The translations under genes were made by a program, and so were the position numbers. DNA of 64,000 nt from Conidiobolus incongruus B7586 (lineage: Eukaryota; Entomophthoromycota; Entomophthoromycetes; Entomophthorales; Conidiobolaceae): the NCBI GenBank assembly GCA_000697335.1, contig JNEM01009894.1:1-64000 (forward strand), read 5' to 3'. Each line of letters starts with the position of its first letter. Positions within the stretch are counted from its first letter, which is position 1. Positions 25,350-39,095 of the stretch are shown piece after piece. Under the pieces are notes generated by a model, which saw only the letters and a list, made by a program, of their open reading frames with translations, made no database searches and was not told where the DNA came from.

Positions 25350-28300
25350 TTAGAATTTAATGAAACGAATAAATCTAATACTTTCAATGTTCTTTGGGTT
25401 GAGTGGGCAATAAATTGTTTTGTAAAAAATTGGATTGTTAGAATGGTAATAGCTTTTTATATGGATTAATGTATAAATATAAACAAACAATACTTTGTCA
25501 AGCTCAACAATTCACTAAATGCAATTTTTAGTTTATTGCCATTTCGAGATTCTCACACATTTTACATCAATAGCAGTCATCAATGAGATTAGCCAATCAT
25601 ATTAATGAAATTCGAGATTTGATCAAGGCATTATCCACTTTAGTTTCTAAAATATGATTTAATGATTATTTAAAGGGTTTAAAAAAAATAAGAGATATCC
25701 AATCATATTAAAAGTCAAATTGAATAGTTTTCGTAAATTAATGGTAATAAATTAAGATTAGCATTCATAATTTAATTAACTTTATCAAACCATTCATATC
25801 TAGTACAAAGATTACAAGGGGTTTTAAAAATTGTGGTAATCCTTCTCCTTTACTACTTATATTCTCGAATGATATTTATTTAATCTACATCTTTAATGTA
25901 AGAATGGAAAAATATACATTATTATTAAAAAAACAATAAAATTATCATTATTTTAGAAATATTTAAAATGATAAAAGTGTTCAAATTTGATATCTTTGTT
26001 TTGAAAATTAAAGCTGTGTCATCATTTACAATTATGTTCAAAAAATATTCAAAAATATGGAGCAGAATATACAATGGTATCCTTTTAATAATAATCCTAA
26101 GGAATAGCAGTTCTATACGATAATTATTTGTTTCATTGTTGTGCTTGGTACTTGAATAAATATTATATATCATCATTTGTTTCGCGATCGATGAAAATTT
26201 TACTTAAATTTTTATGATTCATAAGAAACAATGCTTATTTCATAATGGATTACATGTTTCTCAAGTTTATAATTATCCATGAATTAGCTATGTCTTCAAT
26301 CAACACTTGAACACACTATTCAACTATTATAAATATGTTTTTTCTTGATCAATAAACTTGCAACTGATGTGATTTGTTTATATTAGTTTATTGCATTACC
26401 TAAATAATAACGAAAGTCAGATTTCATTTTGATAAAGTTTTTAACAAATTTATTGTAATAACTGGATTAAGTGTAATTTTTGGATTTTTCATTAAAAATA
26501 ACAAATTATTTAGACTAATTTTCATTACATTAGTGAATTTGCTAAAAGTGGCCTAAAATCCTAATTAATTTGTCTAATACTCTAATTGAAAAATTCGAAT
26601 TTGTGACTTTGACATAAATTAAAACAGCTTTTAATATCATTCCAAGGATTATAGTATTCAAAATTTGAGGAGAAACATCAATTTATCATCAGTTTTATAA
26701 AATATAACGTAATCTTATCGAAAATTATATTTTATACTATACTTACTTATTAATATCGAAATATTAATAAAATTTTTATATATTTTCATTTTAACAAGTT
26801 GCATTTTATAATACATCTATCCTTATTAATGGCTCAATTATATAATAATAATATATGAAATCAGAGTATATTTTATTCTCTGAGTTTAAAATAAAATTTG
26901 AATATTCATTATAAGATTAAGTATATATCAATCTTTCATACACATTTAATTTTTAATTCAATTATTATTATCATGTGTAGAATTATAGCTATGTATAACT
27001 AGTTACTTGGTAATGCTTCGTGATATTTTGTTTAAAGATGTTTATATATAATTTGAATATTAACAAAAACCAAGTTAGATATACTAATACACATGTGGTG
27101 GACATTAATATCATATTTGGGGAAGTGTTTGTTGATTCTAAACTGAATATTTTATACTGTGATTTCATTTATTACATTCCAAGTGTGCAATTTTCAGAAT
27201 GATGTTTATAATCCTGTATTATCTATTTATAGTTTCCTTAATCTGCTTGTGAATAGTTCTAATATGTTACCAGATTACTTCACTAATATTAGATGGTGAT
27301 TGATTATATTAGATTTTAATATTAATTAATACTGAAAATAAATATTTATTTTCCTTAATATCATTATTGTTTCACACTGTTATTTAAATTTGAAAATAAA
27401 TCTTAATAATAAAACTGATTCTTACATATTATCACAACAGCCATTTGTTGCTATTAGTGCAGAAATTAAGTAATGGCACAATTTTAAAATTAAAATTAAA
27501 CAAATAAATTAATAAATAATATATAAAAATTAATGAATAATATAAAATTAATAGCCTCTTTTATTATTAATAACTCTTTTCTATACCTTTGGTAAGCTTC
27601 TAATACCTAAAAAACAGTTTTTTTTATTAAGGACTGAAATTTGATGTTTCACAAACCAATTTAATTTGTTTACAGGAATTTTTTTTCCTGCAAGCTGTTT
27701 TTTTAATTGTCTAAAACAATTATAATCACATAGATTATAATCAAGTGAATATACTAGATGTAGTAACTCCCTCTAATTTTTTTTATATAAAAAATCTTTT
27801 ACAGCTTTAACTTTATGTATTTTACAATTATTATGCAAAATAATAAGTGTCTTTAATTTATATTGAGAACACCATTTAGAAATTGTTTTATTTAAAAAAG
27901 TAATATATAACTTACTATTAATTAATTTTCCTTGAGGTATTAAATAAGAAGACTATATACCATTATAATCTATTACAACAATTAACATTTGCTTATATTT
28001 AAAGTGCTTATTCATTAGAATTTGTGGAGGGGATTGATTTAGCTTAACCCAACATCTTGTTTTATTTTTAGGTAAAGGATTATATAAAGGAATCTAAGAT
28101 TTATTAATTGTAAGTATTCACTGTAAAAACCTTTGTTTTTGGTTATACCTTAATAAGTTTAGTTTAGCTATAGCTACTCTAGTTTTTTTTTTGGGCTTTT
28201 GTTAAATTATAAGGTATCTATTTTGTATTTTTATTAATTAATCTAAGTTTAAACTTAAGTAAATATAACATGCTTGTATAATTAATATTAAATTGCTTTG

Positions 28301-29716
28301 ATAATTCTCTAACAGAAATAAAAAGGTATTTCTTAATATATTTTTTTACTCTATTAGTAAGTGAAAAAGTAACAATAGAAATTAGTCTTCTAGATTTTGG
28401 TAAATTTTAAATAGTGTCCCTTCTAGCTTTAAAATCACAAATCCAGCAATATATGGTAGTTTTAGATAAAGCACCATCTCTATAAGCTGTTTGCAAGTTT
28501 TGGATGATTTTAGAGGGTTTATGGTTAAGTTTTAAAGATACAAAAATAAAAGCCTTTTGATAATCACAATCTAGTTTAAGCATGATTAAATTTAAGTGTA
28601 AATTTTAAAATCAAAATATTTTAATAAAAATAATAATTAAAATTGAATATATATATATAGTTTGAAAATATTTATTTTCCTATATATTTTATATATATAT
28701 AATCTTTCAAAACATATAATATGTTTGAAAGATCAGAAATTAAAAAATTTGCCATTTCTTAATTTCCATACTAATATTACAAAGAAATACCTTCCATTAC
28801 TTTTTTATATAGTTAGTTTGCATATTAATAATGATTTAATTTTGATTGAAATATGACATATTGAATATAAAAAGCATATAATAAATTATTAAATAAGAGA
28901 TTTTATTTTATATTTCAAATAATATAAAATAATTTCAATTAATACCAATTGATCAAAACTAAACAAAATCATGATTGGATAGATTATGTACACATTTAAT
29001 AAAATATTCTGATTTTGTAAAAATAAACTTGATGAGAATAATATATAATTTGAAAATTTTTTATATTTGACCTTATAATAACATCTCAATAAATATCTTT
29101 AATATTCAGGTAGTACTTTGGTATTCGTTGTTTGATTTCTTTATATGAATTTAAATTTGTAAAGTTCACAAACCGATTCGAATAGTTCTTAATGAAGTAT
29201 TATAATATAACAAATAATATGTTATCATTGAGAAATTATTATATCCTTATTTAATTAAAATATAATATTTTATTACTTTGATTTTTAAATTAAGCTTCGA
29301 ATTCAAAACTGTAATTTGTAAACTATTACAAATTACTAAAAAAACATTATGCAAATTTTGTTTACTATAAAATTACCTAGTTAAATATACTCCTATACAA
29401 TCTATAAATAGATTAACAAACAAATAATACTTCATTTAATGATTAGCAGATACCTTGAATAAATTTATTTCAAAGTTATATAATTAATACTGGAATAATG
29501 ATATTTTTTAAAGACAAACTAAAAAGTGACCAAATTCAATGATAAAAATAATGACGTTTCATGTGGATTGAATTGAATTTAAATGTAAATGATTAATGTG
29601 AAATAATCGATATTAATATTAAATATCCTTAAGCATATTTATAATTGAAAATAAATATAGAATTCCAAAATTGTTTATAAGATTTTTTGTGAAGATTAGA
29701 TTCAAATTTTATAAAA
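25350..29716. other. Long AT-rich spacer with a mariner fossil
   Basis: About 4.4 kb. It holds the mariner transposase at 27548-28583 (listed separately) and otherwise AT-rich DNA. The first ~250 bases upstream of the channel gene are slightly GC-richer and contain ATTGC/ATTAGCC-type CCAAT-like motifs (around 25540-25600), possibly its promoter. Short open frames around 25925-26176, 27020-27202 and 28662-29089 look like AT-rich noise. Confidence 0.5.
27548..28583 (-). mobile_element. Mariner (DD34D) transposase, decayed by point changes
   Basis: The minus strand carries an almost full-length mariner transposase frame of about 345 codons, the family's normal size. The N-terminal helix-turn-helix region is recognisable (YRDGALSKTTIYCW and SVRELSKQFNI). 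The catalytic core shows LILHNNCKIH for the usual LHDNARPH and VYSLDYNLCDYNCF for PYSPDLAPSDYHLF, with exactly 34 positions between the second and third acidic positions. Seven stops interrupt it: five TAG, one TGA and one TAA. All five TAGs fall where mariners commonly have Trp (RWVPHEL, EKW, GW, LPxxW and one after the GI motif). One single-base length change sits in a run of ten A near 28192-28201. The second catalytic Asp reads Asn. Terminal repeats were not resolved. It is inactive. Confidence 0.88.
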
Positions 29717-31112
29717 TTAATAAGTAACCGCTGTTTTAATAGCTTCGAAACATCTGTGCATGTCAGGAAGGTAGAACTTTTCGAATACTAAGGGGAAAGG
29801 AGTGTCATAGCCACACACTCTTTGGATGGGAGCTTCTAATCTTAAGAAGCACTCTTCTTGGATAGTGCTGGCAATTTCGGCAGCAAAGCCCATGGTCTTA
29901 GGAGCTTCATGAGCAACTACTAAACGACCAGTCTTATTGACACTATTGACAACTGTTTCAACATCCCAGGGGAAAATCGTACGAAGATCAATTAATTCAC
30001 AGCTTAGACCAGGGAATTTTTCTTCGGCAAGTTGGATAGCATTTTCTAAGGCATAAATTTGACTTCCCCATCCTAAAACGGTGACATCTTTGCCTGGCTT
30101 CAAGATTTCAGCTTTACCTAAGGGTAATTCATAGTCTCCAACAGGAACGTACTCAACAGCGGCACGATACAAAATCTTGGGCTCAAAAAATAAAACAGGA
30201 TTGCGGTCACGAATTGAAGCAAGAAGCAAACCTTTAGCTTGTATAGGACTTCTGGGGATGACAACCTTTAAGCCAGAGGCATGAGGGAAGAAGGCTTCGG
30301 GACTTTGAGAGTGATAGTGACCACCGTGGCCAACAGCACTGCAGGGAGAGCGGAATGTCAAGCCACCGACATCGAAGATACCACCAGAGCGGTAACGATA
30401 TTTTGCAGCTTCATTAACAATTTGATCAAAAGCAGGGAAGATATAGTCAGCAAATTGCATTTCAGCAATAGCAGTATGACCCATAGCAGCCATACCAATA
30501 GCGAAACCAGCAATACCTTGTTCAGTCAAAGGAGTGTTGAAAACTCTGTCTTTACCAAAAGTTTCAGCCAAACCCATAGTACAACGGAACACACCACCAA
30601 AAGCAACATCCTCACCAAAGATAACTAAATAATATATTATAAATATTGTAAATTAAGGTCGATAATTTTATATTACCTGCTTTTTCATCTGTGGCCAAGG
30701 CAATTGACATGGCATCATTCAAAGATTGAAATAAGTTGAGTTTTTTGGTTTCTCCTATAAATACCTTATTAGTGTCATGTAAATATTATAAACTTGATTC
30801 GAAGTACCGTGCTCAACACCGGTACCAATCAACTCGGGATTTCTCAAAGCATCATCGTGATTCTTTTTAATAAACTGAGAGTGAGCAACACCTGGGTGAA
30901 AACCTTCAGCTGGAGGTGGACTTTCAGCGAAAGCTAAGGGAGAGGAATGAAATTTCTATTTCAAACATTCAATATATATATTATTATTATTATTATTATT
31001 ATTAAACTTTCAAAAATAAAATGTATACCTTATTTAAAACAAGTCTTGATGTGATTGTATTGTTTTTAGAAATAACATTTAAAACAGATCTTTGATTTAA
31101 AAGTCTAATCAT
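29717..31112 (-). CDS. BCKDHB: Branched-chain 2-oxoacid dehydrogenase E1 beta subunit
   Basis: About 390 residues from four exons, close to human BCKDHB. The product pairs with E1 alpha in the mitochondrial matrix to decarboxylate the 2-oxoacids of leucine, isoleucine and valine. The N-terminus [19 protein letters not shown] is a typical presequence. The thiamine-diphosphate-binding transketolase-type domain includes [50 protein letters not shown] and the [16 protein letters not shown] loop. The C-terminal domain has [28 protein letters not shown] and [11 protein letters not shown]. The GGVFRCT and GHGGHYHSQ wording favours the branched-chain enzyme over pyruvate dehydrogenase. Introns: one after codon 28 (31028 leftward, containing an ATT repeat), and two more before the long last exon. 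Confidence 0.96.
30980..31004. repeat. ATT trinucleotide microsatellite in BCKDHB intron 1
   Basis: About eight ATT/TTA units directly inside the first intron of BCKDHB. Likely length-variable and neutral. Confidence 0.9.
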
Positions 31113-32811
31113 CTTGTTTAGTATATGAGTTGATTATTAATAAAAAAATCAAATGATTGTTAATAAACGTTGATTTTCTCACTTTATATAAATACTTTAT
31201 TTTCAAAATATATTGGATATTTAAGCCATCTCCACACTAGTTTTCATATTATTTTGGTGACGAATGAAGTAATATTCAATCCTCAAAATCATACCTCATT
31301 TAATACATGAATATGATTGGGTAAATCAATTCATTAAGGTCATTGACTGCTTTATTTTGAAAAGACACTGGATATACTCTTGTATCACATGATCTTTGAA
31401 TTATACTATTTTTATTTTTCGAATTTCTGTTAATTAAATTTATCCAATCATTTTAATTATTATGGGATATTAATACTCATATAACAATTATATATAGAAA
31501 TTTGATCTATTTAAAAAAATATCATATATTAATTGTATAAACTGAATTTTATATAACCTAATATTATTTGATAATTCAAAGACTTAATATATATTTAAAT
31601 GATCCAAATCTATTGTATAAATATAATGTAATATATGTAATTTGATTAGGTATTTTGATTGCAGTGTTAAAATATAAATTTGATTCAAAGTCAATATTAA
31701 ATCTTATATAAAAATAATACCAGTAATAATTATGATATTAATATAATACATCAAAAATATTATCCTTAGTGGGTCATTAAAATATATTTTAACAATTATG
31801 ATTAGAAATATTCACTAACTTTTCAATGTTCTTTATGTTCCAACTTTATAAATGGTTTAATTTTACAATATTATCAATTTGAAAAAAAATCAAATTTTAA
31901 AATTTATTAATGAAAATGTTAATATAAAATAATAGCTTATGATTTTCACAGTTTTTGCTGTATTTTTTTATTTTTCAACCAAGAAAAAATCTTGAATATG
32001 ACTTTATTTTTCAAATCAATTAAATATTTGAATTTTTAATAAATAAAATATACTGTATATACTTGATAAAAAATTTTTATTAAATAATTGGTAACTTTAT
32101 AGTTTTTTTAATTACAACTTGAAAAAAATATTTTAATAAGGAAGTATACTTTTGTTGACAAAAATAAGGATACTAGTAATTTGCAACATCACTTATAAAA
32201 TAAAATATATTATCAACAATTGCAACAACTATTTGATAAGTGAAACCTTATCAACTAATATAATATATTTTACTTATATCAAATCACTTAAATTTTTATC
32301 CTGATTTCATGAAAAAGCATTATAATTTAATCAATTTATTAATATATAATGGTTAAAAATTTAAATTTTTTATGAAACATAAAATGATTAATTGAATATA
32401 TTGGTAATATTATTGTTTTTATGAATTCAATTGTTAAATTATTTAAAATAAAGTAGGTTATTATACTTAAAGAGATATTACTCTTTTATTATGATAAATT
32501 CATACTTATTAAATAATTCTAATTTTCAATAATGTCGAAATAATAGAATATTATTTTATATTTAATATTTAATTGATAAAATTTTAAATGACTGTTGATG
32601 TATTAATATTAACCAAATACTCTTTCACTTTCTTTGCATTTATTGTATGATAATCTTAAATTAACATTATGATATGATACTAAATGGTAATGCTCATATT
32701 GATCATTGATTTAATGTATGAATCCTTTGCTTTATTGTGTCGAAAATGTAAAACAAGTTTATTTATGTTTATAGTTTGTGTAATGATTTAAACATACTCA
32801 ATATTTTCATA
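31113..32811. other. AT-rich intergenic spacer
   Basis: About 1.7 kb. The 250 bases nearest BCKDHB are slightly less AT-rich and probably hold its promoter. Nothing else recognised. Confidence 0.5.
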
Positions 32812-35592
32812 TCATTGACTGATGACATTAATAGTATCTAAACTATATTCAGGGAATGTACTGGTTTCTAATTCCAATCTAAATGCTCTCCAGGCTATTT
32901 TGGTAGAATGCGATTGAACCAGCAATTTCTTAAGAGAATAAGGACTTTCGATCCTAGGTTGCTTCCTTAAATCGGTACTTCCTTGGTAAATTCCTAATGG
33001 ATCCCTGGGTATCCAAACGATCGGTTGGGGGAAGGCAATGATTGAATGTGCAGAATAGTACTCTAAAGATTGATCGTATAGACTACGGGACGAGTTTTGA
33101 CTCTTTAGGGGTCCCAAAAAGTCTAGATCCTGTGAGTAGATATTCTTTGCAAACTCGGCAGATTTTCATTTATGAAGAAGTTTAGTTGATCTGAAGCTTT
33201 CAAGAGATCCAGAAGAATATAGTTCTTCATCGTCGATTTGAATTCGAATACTGGCGCTTTTAGCTTGGGAGAGTGAAGAATTATGGTGCGATTTAACAGA
33301 ATAAAAATCAGTATCTGGTGATTTAGGGTGGAGTGGTTTTACTTCTAGGATAGAGAATAATGATGCGGTTTCCCTTTCATCCTCCAAAGTTTCAACAGAT
33401 AAGTCAATGTCCGTTGGTAAGTATTTGACATGACTAGAAAATATAAAATTCATCATATATTGACTGAGCATAGATAAAAACAATAAGAGCAAATATAAAA
33501 TAATAAACTCTACCTTTTTGATCGAAATAAATATCCCAAAAATGTAATACATAATAAATAAATGCCAGAGAATAGTTGATTCACTGCCTTTACAAAGAAT
33601 TGTCTTCCAGATTGAGTGATTTCTGTATCGTAAGCAAAAAGCATTTGATGATTTTATACAAAAAGGAAGATCCTAAAATGCACAGTAATGAATAGAGTGC
33701 ATATTGATGTTATTGTATAATAAATTGTGCCGATTGCAAATATTATGGTTTGATCTGCCCATAACTGTCTCCATTCTGCCTCTTTTAGCCTCATTAGAGT
33801 GAGCTTTGCCCTAGGAGTTGAAGCAAGCAAGTAGGTCATCAACTGTCTTAAAACCGAGTCCTTTGGAGAGAGGATTTCGAGCAGCTGCATTTAAAGTCTT
33901 CAATAAGATATAGGCATTGAAGAATTTTGGATTTGGTAGAAGAATTGTAGCAAACAGATTGAAGACAACAATTTTGTTTTTGCTGATATGCTGAACTTAG
34001 TCCTAAATCAATGCAATACTACCAAAAACCGTGGACCCAATTATAAAAGTAATGACAGTAAACCAATAGTACTTGTACATGACTGATAGTTCAACATCGT
34101 TTTTTCTTGGAACACCCTGGTATTTTGAAATCCTCGCATAAATTTTAGGGACTAGTTTGTTCAGTAATAATATCGCAATGACAGGTAAGATGGACTGGAT
34201 GAATGCTAGAAACTTGATATTCAAATTTTCAATCCATTCAAACCCAGGTAAGGTCTGAAGTTTGCTCAAATTCGCGACTGCATTGACTATTCCGACAGGA
34301 AAATAGCAGAATGCTTCAATCAAAGCTCCTAGTATTTCGCCAATTGCTCCGCGAACCAGCAATTCCAGAGGAGTGAGATTCAAGTCTTCCCATATCATGT
34401 CTTTCGGTTGAACATCTACGTGCCTTAGATTCATATGCAAAAACTGATGGCTAAAAACATTTTGAGCTGTAATATGATTGTTAAATATTACAAAAGCCGA
34501 TTTCTGGGGTGGAAAAGTATTGTATTGCTTTCTCAAGTAATGTATTTCTGCATACATTAAAGGTAATTGCCATCGATAATGATGGATAGTGCCAACTCTC
34601 TTTCCCATTAGTCCTAAGAATCCGATCTGATGGTTGGGTCGTGTCACTTTTTTACCAGCTTTATTGCATGTTATAAAATAACGAGTTTCAGCTAATTCCA
34701 GTTTATTGTAAGCCTTATTCCTACGTTTTATGACCACACTTAGCTTTTTAGTTGATCCATTAACTGCAATATGTATAATACCACCATGATAAACCTCAAA
34801 TATTTTTGTTAGCTGTTCTTTACTTTGTAATTAGGCTGAAATTGAACCAATAAATGGTCTTCTCGCGTGAGGTTTGTTACAATAAAGGAGATCTGTTAAA
34901 TAAGCGTGCTTCCCTCTAATATATTCTCTCGTTAGACGAATACATACATAATTGCTGGCACCTATTATTATATTTACATTAATATATTGATATCAAAGTA
35001 TTAGTGATCTTTGCTAATAAATATATAAGCCAATAAAATATGAGTCCAGTATCGATCAAAGGCGTCCATATTAATATTACTCGAAGTTGAAGAATCTAAA
35101 CCATGTAAATCACTATCTCCTGTGTCATTAAGCAGAATTTTAATAATGTTTGATGTTATAAATTTCGGACAAATTCATCATCCACCTTAAAAATTTGATC
35201 AACATATATCCATCCAAGCCTGATATATGCAATATATTTTCGTTATTTGCGAAAAGTAACTTTAATCCAAGCAAACATTCCATTATTCAAATCATTCACT
35301 TTTCTATATCAAAAAATAATAATCAAAATATAGTCGAATTATGTATGTATTTCTGATTACTGGAAATTGTTAAAGATAATTTTGGTAAATAAATTCCATT
35401 GAAATACGTTCGAATAATTATAAAAACAATATATAATATAGTACCTACTGCAAAATGAAAAGAATAACTATTAAAATCATGTAACAATGTATTTCCTGTT
35501 TTGCTAGCTAATCCATGTGAATGTACAGTATCATTGAAAAAATTAGGATTTTCAAAGATATTATCAAAATCCAATTTTGAGTCAATATCCAT
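32812..35592 (-). pseudogene. Decayed second CSC1/OSCA-type channel gene
   Basis: A paralogue of the intact channel at 22671-25349 in the same orientation. Homology runs end to end: N-terminal start at 35592 (MDIDSKLDF, HFAVGTILYIV), then HISGLDGYMLIKFLR matching RVGGLDNFMFVKSLR, RRPFIGSIS matching RTLFVGSIP, KLELAETRYFITCNKAGKK, RHVDVQPKDMIWEDLNLTPLELLV, a GFEWIENLNIKFLAF block, STPRAKLTLMRL, and the tail motif PQPIVWIPRDPLGIYQGS. It is broken: there is an in-frame TAA at 34831-34833, stops just after GSIALI near 34000, and frame changes near 35240, 33880 and 33650. The first luminal loop and adjoining span region are shortened. At least five lesions make it a pseudogene, although a 244-codon stretch (34003-34737) is still open. 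Decay looks moderate in age. Confidence 0.88.
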
Positions 35593-36751
35593 TTAAAATC
35601 AATTATTGATTTAAAATTAACAATCAGTAATAAAATCTTATTAAATATTAAGAATTCTTTGAAACAATATGACCAAATAGTTATAGATATATAATTATTA
35701 ATTTTTACTATCAATCATCGCCAATTTACTCTCGGATTATTTCATAATTTTTTTAAATTTATTTTTTGAATTGAAAAATGGAATGTACTGAATTAAAATA
35801 AATTTTACTTCAAATTAGGAATTTTTTCATATTCCTCAATATTTTAATACATTATTTATCAATATATTTATTTTTATTCTTTTAATAGTAAACAATTCTT
35901 GAAAAAAAATTAAATCATTAAAAATTAAAGCACTTAATTAAATTAGTAAAAGCTTATAATTGATTAAAATTACACTTATTTTTTTTAATAATTTTAATTA
36001 ATATTAATAAAATTTAAAATTAATTCTATTAATTTTAATGATATATATTAGTTTTAACCAAAATTCTTAATTATTAAAATTATGATTAACTTATCCAATG
36101 AAATGTAAATCAAATATTAAGAAATCTAAATACAATTTTAAAGTAATATTAGTTATATGAATAATTATATTATATACTACTGTATAAATCAATATATTTA
36201 AATTTAAGCACTTAAGGAATTATTTCATTTAATGCCGAATTAGAGTATTTACATGAATCTCTTTTTGGTTCATTATCATATTCAATTTGTTATTCTCAAC
36301 ACTGTCAATATCATATTATCAAACTCGGTATAAATTTACGAGTACTTCTTTTGTTAAATTATATTATACAAATACTAGTTTTTCAGACAAAGTTTATTTA
36401 AATTTTATCATCTGATGAGGTATGAGATATTGATGTATAATTTATTCAATCAAAGCTACATTGAAGTATTCTCAAATGATCAAACATGAATTTGATTTTC
36501 ACTGCTGAATAATGATATTATAAAAATTAAGTTGATTGTAATGTTAAATGAAGCCAATAGATATATATGAAATGAACATAAAATTATATTAAAAACAAAA
36601 TTAAACAGATAATTTGATAATATAAAAATAGATGAATAAAATCAATTAATAGTCTTTATGTCCTGAATAAGATAAAAGGAATTTAAAATTATATAGTATG
36701 AACTCATATATTAAATGAATCAGCTGGAATTAGAATTTAGTTTGATTGTAA
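35593..36751. other. AT-rich intergenic spacer
   Basis: About 1.16 kb of AT-rich DNA between the channel pseudogene start and the VAP stop. No element recognised. Confidence 0.5.
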
Positions 36752-37897
36752 TTAAAACAAGAATGATCCTATCAAGAAGGAAGCAATGGCAACACCAATA
36801 ATGATTTGAGCGTCTAATGGCTTATGAATAGTTTGAACACCCATTTGAGAAGTACTGCTTTCATTAGCAAATTTAGAAGAATTCTATATTAAAAATATAA
36901 GTTATTCGATCATAAATTAATTTGAGGAATATAATATACCTTGAGTTCAGAATATTGAGCTTTCAGAGTTTCTAATTCAGTATTAAGTTGAGCTATTGTA
37001 GCTCTAGCCTGGTCAAAGAATTAGTTAATGGTATAAAATTGTAACGAATGTCATTACCTGCTCTAATTGATATTGAAGGTTAGTGGAGTTGTTATTAGTG
37101 GCATCAAAAGATCTCATAGTAGAGCTGAAATCTGGCAAAGGAGCGTGAGAGACGGAGGTTTCCCTGGCTGTTGAATATTGAGGAGGTGTGTTTTGAGGTG
37201 TGGCCAAACCAGTTTCGGTTTTAGACTCAGGGTCTAGGGAATTTTCAATGGCACTTCTTTGACTCTCCTTCTCAGCCTTTGACAAGAAGACGACACGAAG
37301 TTTCTTTTCTTTGATTTGGTCAGTACCTCCTTGCTCAATAGTACCCCACTAGAGAATTTTGAATTAATAAAATTTATCAAAGAAAGATTGGACTTACAAG
37401 TGAAGAAATAGGTAAATCTTGCTTGTCAGCAGTAATCAAAGTAGTTTGAACTAGAAATTTATCTTTAGATTTGAAATCAGCAGGGGGTTCTTCTTTAAAA
37501 GGTTGAAGTAAAACTAAAAAATTACAAAAGGTAAGATAATTTGAAGACGAAAAGAAATGAAGGAATCTTACTTGTTACTTCAACTTCTCCATTGGCTTCA
37601 ACTTTACCAGCATTAGGACGTACGCAATATTGGCGTGGAGAATTGGTTTTAACTTTGAAAGCAATAGGTTCAGAGTTACGATTTTTTATTTTTAAAATTT
37701 CTTGACTTTGAACAGTTAAAGGTCCTATATTTTAAAAATTAAGTGTATATTAATAAATGAGAACAAATTAAACTGAGAAATTAATAAATTGAATAATGGA
37801 GAAGAATCATGGATTCAGATGACATAAATGAGATTGAATAAATTATACACTTACTTTCAAAGATTAAGTTATTAGAGGGCTCAAGAGTAACAGACAT
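36752..37897 (-). CDS. SCS2: VAP/Scs2-type ER membrane protein (MSP domain)
   Basis: A tail-anchored ER protein of the VAP family from six exons. Residues ~1-120 form the major sperm protein domain: VTLEPSNNLIFE, KNRNSEPIAFKVKTNSPRQY, CVRPNAGKVEANGEVEV and PADFKSKDKFLVQTT. The KTNSPRQYCVRPN stretch is the family's conserved site for binding FFAT motifs in lipid-transfer proteins at ER contact sites. A polar linker with Thr/Pro clusters (NTPPQYSTARE) follows. A short coiled coil (LEQARATIAQLNTELETLKAQYSELK) comes before a C-terminal membrane anchor, IIIGVAIASFLIGSFLF. The gene starts at 37897; the first intron (37853 leftward) is the longest at about 125 nt. Confidence 0.95.
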
Positions 37898-39095
37898 TTC
37901 GTATTTGAAGGATAATTAATGAATATAAATAATTTTTAAAATGTATATAAACTGTTCAAGAGAATGATTTAACCAAAAGATAAATTATATTAAAATTTTT
38001 ATGCGTGAATAAAATTTATGATGTATCACAAATGCTCAGCTAAGTCACCAATTCAAGTTTATTTAGAAAATGTCATTAAGCATTGAATTTCTAAAATATA
38101 TTTATTATGACAATTTAATTTTAATTAAAATTCATATTGTGAGCAATCTTTTATTATTTGAGTTTTAAATTATAGATAGAGTAGATAAATTATATTATGA
38201 TTGGATGAATTAAAACTTATTAAATGAATAATTGGACGAATATTTAAGCATTTTATTACCAAAAATGTCTGACTTTGAAAATTTTCATCTCATCTAATTA
38301 ATAAAATAAATATATTATCTAAAATGTTTATGAAAATATCAAATGAAATGAAATTAAAATGATAATTTACTAATTAGCGATATATAAAATATTTTAGTAT
38401 TATTATTATTATTATTATCACTGTAGTTAAAATTGAATATGAAATGTTTACATTCATACAATGCAAATAGTTGCGTTAATTATGATTAAAGGAGATTATC
38501 ACATTGTGATAAACATAAAATATTGTTATCTCTGAAAATTCGGACGATTAAAATATATAAAAATTCATTAAGTGGAGAAATAAATGGTTAATTCTTTTGT
38601 TTAGACTGAAAAACTGTAATTGCTTGAGGACAGATAAGTTAAAGTTGTGTTTTAGAATAAGTCCAATCAAGATTAAATATATTGATAAATATTGAGATCT
38701 TATATATCAATATATATCATATTTTATAATATAAATTTATAACCAAAATTGAAATCCCTTTATATTCATAAGATTTAAATATAAAAAATTGAAGATTATT
38801 AGATCATACTTTCTTAGAATATGTCAATATCATTGGTATATGAAATGAAGCTACATTCTCAAAATACAGTTATAATATGATCTCGAAAATATTAATGCTC
38901 TCATTATAAGTAAATAATAATAATAATATTGCTCAAGAGTCATTTATTGAGACTAAATAATAGTGATAAAATATCATAAATCTAATTTAATAAGCAAAAT
39001 CGTTATATCCAGATAAAATTTGAGATCCCACATTTTAGTAAATATGTAATTGAAATAAATTAATGTGACTTATAAAGATAATTAATATATACTTG
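37898..39095. other. AT-rich region between divergent genes
   Basis: About 1.2 kb between the divergent VAP and NT-C2 genes, so both promoters lie here. An ATT microsatellite sits at about 38399-38419. No gene recognised. Confidence 0.5.

Noticed and set aside
27548-28583. Reassignment of TAG to an amino acid in this genome
   Set aside because: Intact host genes (SNIP1-like, NT-C2) end in TAG, and TAG is absent inside intact host genes; TAGs occur only in decayed sequences.
25925-29089. Short AT-rich open frames in the spacer around the mariner fossil
   Set aside because: They are Ile/Tyr/Asn/Lys-rich, with no motif, no splice context and no codon bias like that of real genes.
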